Shown piece by piece: positions 35,601 to 47,900 of a stretch of DNA of 64,000 nucleotides. The stretch is from Plumapathes pennacea (Eukaryota; Cnidaria; Anthozoa; Antipatharia; Myriopathidae). The translations under genes were made by a program, and so were the position numbers. The notes under the pieces are model-generated. The model worked only from the letters and a program-made list of their open reading frames with translations, had not been told where the DNA came from and did not search any database. How positions within the stretch are numbered: position 1 is the first letter of the stretch; every line of letters begins with the position of its first letter. The stretch covers positions 22,890,008-22,954,007 of the forward strand of contig OZ038464.1 of the NCBI GenBank assembly GCA_964036295.1, read 5' to 3'.

Positions 35601-37403
35601 TCTGGATTTTGAGAGAGGGAAAATTGATTCCCCACACCCTCGTCCTTGGAGCGAACTTAAAATCAACAAACTTTAAAGAATAGTTTTTCTCTGGGAGATT
35701 TAACTCCATTCATTACCATAACAATTACCACCCACGTAAAATGAATACATTAAATGAAAAGCAGAATGAATGTTATTAAAGCATTCTTGTGTACTCCGGT
35801 GTCTATTGAAGTTTGTGACAAGGTACACAAGATCGGCCACAACGTCAGATAGTGCAAACAATTTAGACACCCACTCTGAAAAAAACTAAAATTCTTCAGT
35901 AGCCACAGGGAGTAACTTTGGTGCCTTTTGCATTATTTGTTAACTTGTGCTCCAGCGGACCTTTTTTGATAGTGCAGGTCTGAAACCAACGCAAAGGAAA
36001 ACGAAATTTCTTCGCTGCAAGTGTTATTCTATCTGGTGTGACATCAATTCAAAATTTAAAGCGTCCTTACGCACCAACAATGAGTGGTTTGTAAAGCAGA
36101 GGTATTTGTAAAGTATTCCTAGCTTTCTCTAGTACTTCTCACTTAATTAAATTTCACCACTGGTGACCATTAACGGAAAAAAAAGATATATTTGATTGAC
36201 TTGCTGTAGAAAATTTTAAGAGGTCGGTCAAACAAGTAAACACCCTTTGATTTAGTTTCTGTCGGCAATTTGGCCTTAAGTCCAAATACCCAAAGTGAAC
36301 ACAGAATTACCTACTGTGGTGGGGTGGGGAGGGGATGCGTTGTACACTTGGGGGGAGATGGGAGTGTTAGCTGTTTGTTGCTGCCTTGTTTAGGTTTTGT
36401 AAGGGGGGAGGGGTGGGGTAGAGAGCACAAGAATACCGCAGACAGTGGTTTGTTGATTTTAAAGTTTGCGTCTTTCAAGAGAAGTTAGTTTCGCCTAAAG
36501 CCAAGCGTTCACCTATTCACGTCCCGTCTGACAATAACTTGGGAGTACAAGGAATTTATTTAGTAAGGATAAGTATCTAAAGCTTTACAGTTTTACAATT
36601 AATGCGGGCTTGTTTTCTGTTGTTGTTGTTGTTGCTCTTCTTCTTTTTACATGTTTTTAGGTTTTGAGTGTGTTTTTACGCGGGTAAGGCTCCTGTACCC
36701 GTGGCTGTGTTTATGCATTTTTTTTTTTTTTTTTTTTTTTTTTTTGGCCAGTGTCTCAGTCTACGATCCAGTTCAGATGCTCTGCAGGACAAAACCAACT
36801 CTTCATTTCAAGGACGTCTGCTTTCGCCTGTATGTATGTTTATATGTATGTATGTATGTGTGTGTATGTGTGTATATAAATTTGCCTCTGATGAGCGAGT
36901 GAGTGTGTAAATGGGGAGGGTTAAAAATCAGATATCTTTTATCTAGATAATCATGTCTGATCCTTTTGTCGTAAAGCCTAAAATCTAAAGTCCGCAAAAC
37001 AGTTGGACAAAAGAAACGACCAAAATACAAGAAAAGGTAGCACGTTTTATTGAAGTTCCCAAACTACAGTGTGCAAAAAAGGGGCGATAAGCGAAAAGAG
37101 AACCTATTGACTCTCTAAAGACACCAGTCTTGAGTGTATTTTGCACAAAATGCACCAACTCGCGAACACTTCCGAGAAACAAGTGGTACCTAATCTCTTC
37201 ATAAAATAAGAAGACACCGATGAAGAAGGAAAAAAGAAAGTCATCATTTGAAAAGATTGAAATTGGACTCGACATAACAGATGATAAAACTACTCGTGTT
37301 AGAGGGAAAAAAACCGCCCTTATTTGAAAAAGATTGAAATTGGACATTACAGTGGTTCACCTAAAGCTAAAGTCCCAGTGCAGGTGGTGAAGCGCTTGTA
37401 GCC
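35601..37403. other. Intergenic between tandem ZP genes B2 and B1
   Basis: It should hold the B1 promoter (right to left) and the B2 3' UTR. A minus-strand AATAAA (TTTATT at 37046-37051) about 350 bp beyond the B2 stop is a plausible poly(A) signal. A poly-T run lies at 36719-36745 and a TATG/TGTG microsatellite at about 36828-36880. No exon seen. Confidence 0.5.
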
Positions 37404-40400
37404 TTAGCTTGTCATGAGTTGATAGGATGGCGGTGCACGTTTCATCAGCTTCCTCACGCGCATGAGGCCAACAAGGGCGAGCACAGTAGAAACAGCCATG
37501 ACCACCAACAAGACGCTATGGACTGGGTTCCAATCTGTAGTAAAATGGAGTTGAACACTGTAAGAGTCACGTTCAAATTTGTTGGCCATTGTTTTACTTC
37601 AATGGCTCCTCTACGCCTGACATTCGTCTAGTTTGTCTTATTTTTCACACTTGTACCTGCTTGTCGTTTTGTATTGCCGCTTGTCTGTTCGGCCATCAAT
37701 CTGCTTATCCTTGCTTGCCAAGTATGTATGTTTTATTATCTGCAAGTTTCCGTCTGTCCTTCTGTCCATTGTCTGCTAAGCATGACTGTCTTCCAGTCTG
37801 TCTGCTTGTCCGTGTCTCTTTCTTTCTCGCTCTACTTGTCTGTCTGTCAAGTACAGTATGTCTGCCCTCCTCTCTGGTGGTGTCTGTTTTTCTGTCTGAC
37901 TATCTTTTCGTCTGTCCACTGCTGTGTCTACTGGTCTGTCAATTGTGTTTTTCGTTTAGTTGACTTGATATGAACCTGTGTAATTTTCATTTGCCTGCAT
38001 GTTAGTTTGAACTTGACCAGCTGTTTGTCTGTCAACCCATTGCTTATTTGTTCCTACCTGTGCTGGACCCCTCTTTCTTGACCTCATGCACTTTCTCCTC
38101 TTTATTGTCCTCGCCTTCAGCCTGATCCTCCTGTGACTCTTCCAAGGAAATCGTGTTGTCATCACTGGAACTCAGCGCAAACGGACCACGTGACAACATG
38201 TAGGTGTGAAGCACTGCGTCCGTCTCATCCCGTTTGCCCCTAGAGGGTGACTTCTTGGCTTCAACGTCCGAGCTCACCGGAGGGTTAACATTAAGACCCG
38301 GGACACAGCCTTTGGCGCAGCGCGAGTAGGGGTCGTCTGCCTTGCATACGATGACGCTGCAGTGGATGTAGACAAACGGAAAGTCGCCGACAAACTTGAA
38401 CGCCTCCACGCTAAATCGCTGCCTCTGGCCGGAATAGGGTTCTTCCATTTTTGTCGTAGAGTCCACAGCACACCTGAATAGAAAGGGCGGTACATTGGTC
38501 AGGTTAATTTGCTTAACACAACAATTTTGTGTGTATGCATATGTGTAATTATGTATATATGTATTTGTGCTTATTTCTGTGTCGTATGTTTGTATGTGTG
38601 TTCCTGTTTTGTGTGTGCATTTCATATATACCAGGAGATGTGTCCATATATCGATCAGCGGAATGCTACTACTTGTAAAAACTAGTTAGAGACTGCGTCG
38701 GTGTGGAGATTAAACAGCTAAAAGTCGATGTAGGAAAGCTAAAACGTTTTAAAAGCTGACTTCTCGAGCGTGGGTTGACGTAGACTGCACAACAGGCGTT
38801 TTTCTTTACGGGAAGCGCGCGCGAATGGCGAGGCGAGCCGAGAAAAAAACAAGCCGCGCGGACAAATACTAGGGTCTTTTGCGCAGGCTAGGGTTTACGG
38901 CGCTGTACTTGTGGGACCGACAAAGGGTTAACGCTCGAAATGTCAGCTTAAATTTAATAACGGGGTTTAGCTTTCGCACGTCTACCTTTAGTTGGTTTAT
39001 CATACGTTTTATCAATCAACCAGTAGGTGTACGTGTACCTGCCCTCCAAAGCAAACATATTCTACAGCAATTGAGCTGGACCTCGTCAGGAGGAAGTGAA
39101 CGATTAAAATCAATAATGACATTTAAAATTGCCAGATGTTCTCTTAATAGCTTTTGTGTGTATAATATTTCCCCTGTACCTCTACACGGTGTGACGTAAT
39201 GAATCCTGTTAATGTTTAACAGCTTACCCCTCATGAATGAGCTCATGTCTGAACCTGCCCGCTTTGTCGTGGTCCGCCATTGGAGTAGAGCAACAGTTCC
39301 CGGCCTGCACCACAAGCCCCTGGTCCAGGGTTGCGATGTTCACTTCAAAGTAAAGACGTTGTCTATACGACACCTCCACCGGAAAGTCGTTTTGTGTGTA
39401 CGCGGACTTGAATAAACCGCCATCATTTAAAAAGTCCAACTTGACTTTAAATCGGCCATACCTGTGAGTGGAGAGGGAACGGTGTTAAGGTCAGTGGCGT
39501 CTTTGTCGTTCTATTTTATTGTTGTTTTTGTTGTTGTTGTTGTTTTGCTTCCATTGTATTTCTTGAAAAGACTGGACAGTAATAGTTCTAAATAAATGAG
39601 TTTGGATTCAAGTAAAATATACAAGGAAGAAATATAGGGAGCAAGACTGGTGGCAAACAAACCTTGCGAAAAAACTAGTTTCAGCTAAGCAAAATGGCAA
39701 TAAAAGCTATGGAATCCGTGGTAGGTTGTTTGCAGTTGAGTGGGCTCAAAAATGATACTGATACCATGCTACTTTTAAGCTAATGGATCGTTTAACGAAA
39801 GCAGCGGAAGTTGCTGTTGCAACTTTTGTTTACTTCTGTTCCGCCGCATACGTTCTCTCCACCACATGTCTCTCAAAACTACTCAACTGCGCTTGCGCGA
39901 CAACAACGGCAGCATAAAAAAAGAAACAATTGCCGTACAGTTGCCTACCCTTGTTCTTTTAAAAACAGGTTGCTGCTCTCTGGTTCATAACCAACAGCTG
40001 TGATGATGCCATTGTTGAGGTAGTAACAACAGAAAGGAATGTTGAACTCGTCCTTCCCAACACGAGTGATGAGTCCGCTCTGCTTCACCGATTTCTCCTG
40101 CACTTTGTTGCTGTACACCAGGAAGTCCTTGGTGCTGCGTCTCGTGGTGCCACACCCATCCAGAGCGGTGCTAAACGAGTAGTGGGTTTCGTTCTCGGAC
40201 GCTTTGCATGACGGGTCCAACAAACGAAGGTAATCCCCCTGCAGGTCACGCAGAGCCTTCTTGGGAATAGTGACTTCCATTGAGTGTTCATCGCAGTTCA
40301 GAATCAGGCCGACGGCTGGTTAGGAAAGAAAGATACAGTTCTCTGGTGTAAGTTCTCTGTTACTTTAAAAAGCGATTTTCAGGTGACCGTCAAACTACCA

Positions 40401-43400
40401 AAAGAGCAATTACAGTGACAATTACAAAGGCTGCCAGAAAACACGTTTAACTAACCAGGAGCCAATTAAGCAATTTACAATTGGTTTTACTTGAACAGTA
40501 GCCCAATTAGCATTGAACTTATGGTTTACCTCTGCAGTTGTGGTTGTCGTCCGACAGCACCAGAGGATCAGGACAAGTGCACTCGTAGCTTCCCTCTGTA
40601 TTAACGCACTGGTGACTGCAGCCTCCTTTATCCTTTTTGCACTCGTTGATATCTGAGAGTAAAAACGGCGAGTTAGAAATATTTTAAATAAGCGTACTTA
40701 AACACACACGCAGTTTGTATTTGGTGACTTGAATGCGGGGACTTGTCATTATTTCAAAGTGCTTTTCACTGAGTCTCCACAATGTAATTCATAACACCTG
40801 AGGCTGTTGGTTGAAAGTTACCGCAAGAAGCCAGCGGCCCATACACTCGTACAAATTCTTCCTATTTGTCTCTACTGTATGCATGTTTTCTACTTCTGTG
40901 CCTCTATTTGTATCTCTGTTTCATTCTGTTAGTCTTTCTTTATGTCTGTTTGCATGTATGAGTTCTTTCCGCTTCTGTCTTTGTTCGTTTGTCAGCTCTG
41001 GTTTTGTATCTCTGTTTCATTTTGCTAGCCTGTATCTGTATGGCTGTGGTTTTCGATAGTCATTCGAAGACCGACCTATGACACAACGGCACACACTATT
41101 TTTGCAGTTTGCCTGGTTACCTTTGCAGGTCACAGGAGCGTGAGGGATAGACCATATGCCGCCATCCAAACACTTTTTGGACGGCGGCCCCACAATGTGC
41201 TGTCCCGCCGGGCAATCAAAGCTGCATACAGTCTCGGAGGGGACACTGACATTGGACGCACACACTGGCGGGGACACTATGACGGCAGGTCCAACTCTAG
41301 GAGGTTTAAGAGGAAGACACGGGCTTTCTGAAAAGACAAGGATTGGAGTTTGTTATCTGATCTAAAGACGATAAGTCTGCTCAAGGAGTTGGACTGAAAA
41401 CACTGCAGAGGTAAGAAGCAGATTATAATTTTTTGTATATCTCGTGTTCTTCTTTGAGTTAATGAGTGTAAAGGTCTTCGAAATACAACTGGATTGAGCT
41501 TTTCCGAAACCGTTTGTGAGCATGTTTAACGTCGTAAAGATAGTGTAAGCATTTGCTACGACGAAGGGGTTAAAACATATCCATATATCAACCGTATAGG
41601 GTTCACACATTAAACAGAGCAAACTAGTTCTCATGGGGACTAGAATTTCACTTTTGATTGAGTAATTCTCTTGGGTTTTGTTTTGACCTGTGGCGTGTTC
41701 ATTACCAATGAAAGGAGCCGGTCTTCGAGCGTGTCTTGGGCATACCAGAAGTTGAAACAATTATTAACCCAGCGACCAAACAAACACGCTGGCTAAAGTT
41801 AAAGTGCTGCCTTAGAACAACATTTAACATTTTTCTGGGGGAGGGGGTGAGTGAATATGTAAACGTCAGCAAGAATTTAGTAGGATAGGGTGAGGGAGAA
41901 GTCAAAACCCCCCACCTAACCCATGTGATAGAGCCCCCTTTTGTCTATTAATTATTTAAACGCTAAGCTCTCCGATCGGTAAAGATCAACAAATCGCACT
42001 TTAAATTTTTGACGTGATTCTGCGGCTGTCAAACGGTCATAATTTGTGGGAGTCTTGTTCCAATAGAGGATTTAATAACTATAACTCAGTATTACTTTGA
42101 TGTTTAAAAGCCGGCAGAGGGATTTAAACCAAACATACTACAACTGATATGTATAGTCAAAAACCAAAGTTTGCGCTAGCAAATTAAAACTATTTTTCGA
42201 AAACAGTTCATGTATTTTCAGAAATTTGCGTGCTACTTTTCGACACTGCAATAGGAGCTCGTCGGCCGCACAGTGTTATCTTGCGCAAATTAATGGCTTC
42301 TTAATCACACGCGCTAAAGTCGTGCACCTACCGAACGGGTTTAGTTACCACATCAGACAGTTTGATACATAGGTCAACCGGATTTTCGCAGTAATACAGC
42401 TATACATTTGTGTTAGGTGGAGTAGACACATTTTTGCGCATACAGTCGCTTTGCTCTGTTATTGATGCAAGCAAACAGCGAATATAAGAGTTGAAAAAAT
42501 ATATATATGTGATAAAGAGTTGAAGCAGTTTACAGGTCGAACAACATGCTTATAGGCCTCAGCAATCAATGGGCATTGGGAAGGACTTTGAACAAGCAAA
42601 TGTTTTGGAGGTTAACTACATTTAGAAGGTAAAGGGAATTTATCAAAGCTGGCGAACCTATATTTTGATTTATAGTTTCGCTATCTATCTTTACTGTAAT
42701 CGTAAGTTGTAATGGACGATAGTTGGAAAATAAATTTCCTAGGGTCTCTATTGATATTACACCTCATGAAGTCACCACAATTGCAACCTCACGCAGTGGC
42801 TTAAAAATTCTTTATGCGGATCTAAAGCTCTCCATGCTATGATGTTGAAAAATTTAAAGTTGCAAAGAAAAGTCATTGAAGCATTTTTTGCCAAAAGAGA
42901 AAAAAAGAATGTCTTGCGTGGGATTTTCGTTTGAGCTTTGTCTTATTCAAACAACAATTTAAAGGTACTATAATTTCACACACAGTATATATACTTGGAA
43001 ACACAGCTTCGTTTCGGCGTTACGACAGCCATTATAAGGCTTACACGGGATTTAATGCTTCTCCAGTATCTTCTCCAGTGAAAAGTACAATATTTTGGAC
43101 ATATATTTCTTATGCATATAAGGGATATGATGGGACAACAATTTCAGTCTCTCAGTTTATAATTTGAAACTTGCAACTTAGTGTTGTCAACTTTGTGGCG
43201 AACTAAGAGAGTTTAACTTTGGTCATATAGCACATCATTTTGGAGAAATTCAAGATATTAAGTTCCTGTAGTCCGGTACTAAGTTAAGTTGGAATAAAGT
43301 TTGCAGTGCTTTTAAAGCAGCTTGCATGCACTAGCTGTTGAAAGTGCTATTGTGCTGAGAATTTACCTGTATCTCCCTGATCCACGTCTTGTCCTCTTAC

Positions 43401-43439
43401 CACAAGAAATACCGAAACCAACAGAATTACACGAAACAT
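37404..43439 (-). CDS. ZP gene B2: sushi/EGF/ZP/TM protein
   Basis: Seven exons on the minus strand: 43439-43367, 41327-41121, 40652-40530, 40315-39949, 39461-39228, 38473-38058, 37534-37404; 516 aa. Order: signal peptide (1-17; [14 protein letters not shown]), sushi (about 25-93; [23 protein letters not shown]), calcium-type EGF opening DINEC (94-134), ZP domain (135 to about 400) with CGTT, FCCYY, NCCSTP and HCSVIVC landmarks, a canonical furin site RGKR (413-416), the family motif LSRGPFAL, an acidic linker, then a TM ([18 protein letters not shown]) and a short tail. The jelly-roll region is absent. Unlike its three relatives, the ZP domain is split by an extra phase-2 intron (39462-39948). 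Matrix role inferred from the family. Confidence 0.85.
37740..37950. repeat. TCTGTC-rich low-complexity stretch in intron of B2
   Basis: Degenerate CTGTCTGT repeats fill much of the intron upstream of the TM exon. They create Cys/Val/Ser-rich pseudo-frames on the plus strand. A similar stretch is at about 40850-41030 in another B2 intron. Confidence 0.6.
41328..43366. other. Large first intron of ZP gene B2
   Basis: About 2 kb with no coding exon seen. This is where a jelly-roll region would lie if B2 had one. I searched for the family motifs (LWCHS, AWGYY, SGxGCGHxFKY) on the minus strand and found none. Confidence 0.5.
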
Positions 43440-44961
43440 TTTTTGCGGGAAAGACTTTTCCTTTCCCACAAAACACAAGATGTCACGGACACGCAACGCT
43501 CTGCAGGAATTTATCAGCCTGAAATTTTAACTCCAGGAATATTAACATAACAACACTCCCACGCAAGGTAAGTAAAAGTTAAACTGAATAATTTATGCTT
43601 GCGTGTAATTGACACATTCCTCTGCACTTTTGATGTGTAAAGAAGATTCGGAAAAGTAAAGACAATCTCACAAATGCGTCAACAAAATCAAATAAAGAGG
43701 AGTCACTTTTTTATGATCAAATTCCTTCGTCGCTAGTATGCAAGTGAATTTTTATCTAAGCCCACCAGTTCTTCTAACCTCCATGAAATAAACTGTGAAT
43801 GATCTGGACTGACTTTACTCAACTTTTATGAGAGATTGATACCTCCACAACAGAAAGATTTTGCAAAATTATGCCTAGCATCGAATATCCCATGCAAGCA
43901 CAAAATGCACTGTTTGCCAGTTGACGTCACCACAGAATCTATTATGCAGGAATAATTCAAGAACTTTACAAATGAAACTTAGTAAAGTCATGCCCATCAG
44001 AAATAAACCGTTTATGAAAGACAGCACAAGTGAACAACAGACTGAGGCAGGAAAGAGTCTCACTGCATTGAGTTCACCAAAAGTATTAATGTTTATCTAT
44101 TTTGTATGGTCCCTGTTGTTGCTCTTGTTTTGAATTTCATTCCTCGGTTTGCTGGTTTGTATATATTATCTTAATTTTTCTTTTAATCGTTTCTTGATCT
44201 ACGTTCCCAGTGTTGGGCCAGAAGCAACTTATATAACAACAAATATTTTATACAATCCACACACTACTGTCGATCTTGTGGTGAAAAGCCAAGCCTTGAG
44301 GACTCCGGAATGTGTTCGCTAACGAAATGGCAGCTATTAATTAAGCCATATGTATCAAGGGCCTGCTTTTATTAACCTTTCCTTAACAAAACGCATGAGA
44401 AGTGTTTAGAGAATTGATACCTGAACTTATTGATACTAAGCAAGCCGAGATGAATTGTTTTTTTCTCCTTACTTGACTGCATATGGCTGATTGTATATTA
44501 TAAGGAGAACATTGCCTTTGATCACTCGGGGTTCCCGCGACATGGAATTATGAGTCTGTCATGACTAAATTCTAAAAAGGATTCAGCTGCTTGGCTTTGA
44601 AAATATTAACTATTAGCTGTGAATAAATAAAATAGAACATTGAGAAGAGCGGATACTAAGGATAGTACGTACTATTTTACTTTCTATACTTTTTTGTAAA
44701 TGAAGACAACGAAATGAGATAAGATTGGATAATTTAATTTCATAATTATTATTTTGTTCTTGGCGAGAAGAGGATAATCAATTTATGTTTATTACATTTA
44801 GTTCAAAACCTGTCAGAAACTCTGACACGCGTTGAGTTCAAGATGCCAATACCCATCGTATAACACGAAAAAACTTGTTACCTGTACGGCCCCAGATAAC
44901 TCGTCACATCTTACACCTCTGCTCACTTCAGTAACATACTGTGCCCGAGCCATTCATCATC
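43440..44961. other. Intergenic between divergent ZP genes B2 and A'
   Basis: AT-rich, no exon seen. It should contain the promoters of both genes, since B2 starts at 43439 on the minus strand and A' at 44962 on the plus strand. No E-box cluster like that of gene A is present. Confidence 0.5.
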
Positions 44962-47900
44962 ATGAGAAACGTTTGTGATAACTGCATTTTTCTTTTCGCC
45001 GTTCTGTTTATCTCGATCATACCAGCTGAGGGTAAGTGTATGGCGCAGCAAGCATTGTCTTAGACCGTGTTTCTAAGCCACATTTTTTACCATAATAATT
45101 TGGTGAACAATTGAATGATTCAAAGACTTATACAGTCACAAAATGTGGAGCAAATACTCTTCCTTAGGCCCTGTATATATGGAGAAAAGTTGTCCCGCCA
45201 CTCAGGGTCACCCTGTGTTATCAACCGAGTATCCCTGCCCCCAGGTTCACCCTGTCTCCCGAGGCAAGTTCTGATTTGTCATGTAAACGCCCCCTTTGAT
45301 TTATAAATTTGTTGGCGCGTCCAGGGTGAAAGAAAATTAGGTATCACTGTTACGTTCTGTAGATTTGTTGCTTCAGCTTAGGGTTCTTAAACTTCAGGGC
45401 CCGGTTTTTCAAAGCACGATTAGGCTAATCCTGGATTAGGTCTAAACTTTCTTGTCATTTATAAGCCTGAAAGTGTGAAGGTTTTGTCCACAACGACTTC
45501 TTAGATACGTTTTAAGCTGGAACAAGCTCTTAAATCCTTCTTTGAACAAAACCATGCAGTTTATTAGCAGAGAGGTTGAGAGAAATAATTTCGGTAGTCC
45601 TACATTAGCTTAATCGGCGTACGAACAACCGGGCCCAGGGAAACAGTAGGGGAGGGATACAAGAAACAAAACTACGAATTGGATAGTCATTTTTCGCGTA
45701 GGTCCTTGTGAAGGCGGTGTGCGGTAATTGATCTCAACCAACATGCTTTCATCATTCATTGATTGAATTTTTGCTTGAATCTGGTGCTTTTGAAGCCAGT
45801 GTCCGTTTTTCTGAAAGCCGCACGTGTGGTTCAATAACCTGAATTAAAACAGCAGTGAGTAAATCAGACTGAATTTTTCCCAAATTCCTTGGGTTTTGTG
45901 GCAAACACTTCGTAGAGTGACAAACACACTGTATCAAGACGCTTGTCAGTAATTCAGCTGCTTGTGTTTGCCCCGTTTTTATTATTTGTCACAGCTATAT
46001 CTACAAGCAAAATATATAAACATTAAACTACTTTTGGCGAGGAAATATGCACGGATAATTGTTCGAGGATATTATCTGTTCCGAGAAGCGAACAGTTGCC
46101 CGAGAGCGAAGCTCGAGGGCAACTGTGAGCTTCGAGGAACAGATAATGTCCAAGGACAATTATCTGTGCATATTTCCGAAGCCAAAAGTAGTTTATTGTC
46201 TTTATTATCCTTCAAATGTTTCCTCTCGCAGTGCAAATAACGGCGCGGAAACTGTGAAGCTTTTTAGTGCTCTCTGGAACTGCTTTTTGACCAATAAATT
46301 GATGTCCTCCTCAGTAGTCATCTTGTAATGATTTTTGTGACTAAAAAAATAGAACTGTGTTCGGATATTGTCAACAAACAGCGTTAGTTCGCCAGGCGGG
46401 GGTTATTCGCTGATAACGTCCGCTCACGAGCGGACGTTATTCGGTCACGTGTCACGATTCTACCAATCACGCGCGGGAGGAAATATTTGATGGGTCATAA
46501 ATATAAATAAAACGATGGTGTACGCAACCGAGGATTCTTGCGTTTGTCCTTTGTCAAAGAGATTATCATGTCGAAGCAGTTAACGCTGGTTTTTACACGA
46601 ACATAGCAATTAATTAACACAGTGCATTTCTTCTCTCTCTTCTTTTAGCCTCATGGAAGGATCTGGCGGGAACCTGGACTGATCAGGGGAATGCGTGGGA
46701 AGGTACTTCTCCCCAGGTGGGGAACAGCGTGTGGCATTTCGGTCCTGCAAGACTTTGGTCCATTCCTGTGAACTCAGGAAGCTATGGTTAGTCCCTACGA
46801 GTTCATCAGTGTCCAAACTTTTCTTAATCGTTAATTCTGAAAACGGACCGATTTTCGCTACAACATTTTTTCTTTGGTACGAGCTGTAACCAGCCATGCA
46901 AAAGGTTATATATTGGAAGGGATTATTTTTTCGAATTTTAACAACTAAAACAACAGAGATCCGCGGCCAAATAAGAAAGGATGTTTGTTTATTTTTATGC
47001 GTATTACATTTTACGTTAGTAAGTAAATAGTCTTAAAAGTGTCTTGAATTACTGATGATGCTGCTCAACCCATCGCAGTACTTTTTCAAAGTGACTGATG
47101 ATGTGTGCAGGTCGGTTGCTCTAAGTGAATACACCAGTCATATTGTGCCAATAACATTTATTATCATTCGATACTTTTTTCCTCTCTTTCGATTGGCCGA
47201 GAGACTGCTACGTCACCTGCAAATAACTGTTACAAATACGTATCTGCTCATGCGCCCTACTGTTTTCGGCGTGTCAACTGCAAATAACATTCAGCTTATG
47301 TGCAGTTTTCTCCACCTGTTTAAACATGGCAGCTCGTTTTCGCTACAACGCGCGCTTCCCAACACATTTTACGCCAGATAATTTGTGAAATGCAAGCTCA
47401 CGCGAATAGTAAAATAATTATTGAACTCGGTTATCGCAAAATATCGTGATTTGCCAGTGTCTCGCAAATCAATTATTTGCCTCTGCTTACCGCATCTGCT
47501 CGCCACTGGCAAATCACAGTATGTTGCTCAACCTCGTCCAATTATTGCTTATTAGTTACACTCTTTGTCTCGTATGCGTACCATTACTCTCTCTGCTTGT
47601 GTTTGTCTTATCAAGTGGTCACCAGTCGTTTATACATGCGGGGAACAGCTGGATGCGGTCACATGTTCAAGTATAAGAAGGGAAGCGTTCGCACGCCATC
47701 GTAAGTACTTTGCGGTGATGTACAAGTTGTATTCATAAACTTAGATACTTTAGTAAACCGTCACCAACAAGTCTTGTGTGATTGTTTGATAGTGATTATT
47801 GGTGGCTAAAAATGTGTCCGCTTCGCTTCACACTCTAGGCCTCGTTTTGAAATACAGGCAACATGCTTATGGCTAATCACTGGATTAATTCTGTGACTAC

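Noticed and set aside
37589-37973. Cys/Val/Ser-rich plus-strand frames resembling membrane proteins
   Set aside because: They come from TCTGTC-type low-complexity DNA in a B2 intron, on the opposite strand to the gene.
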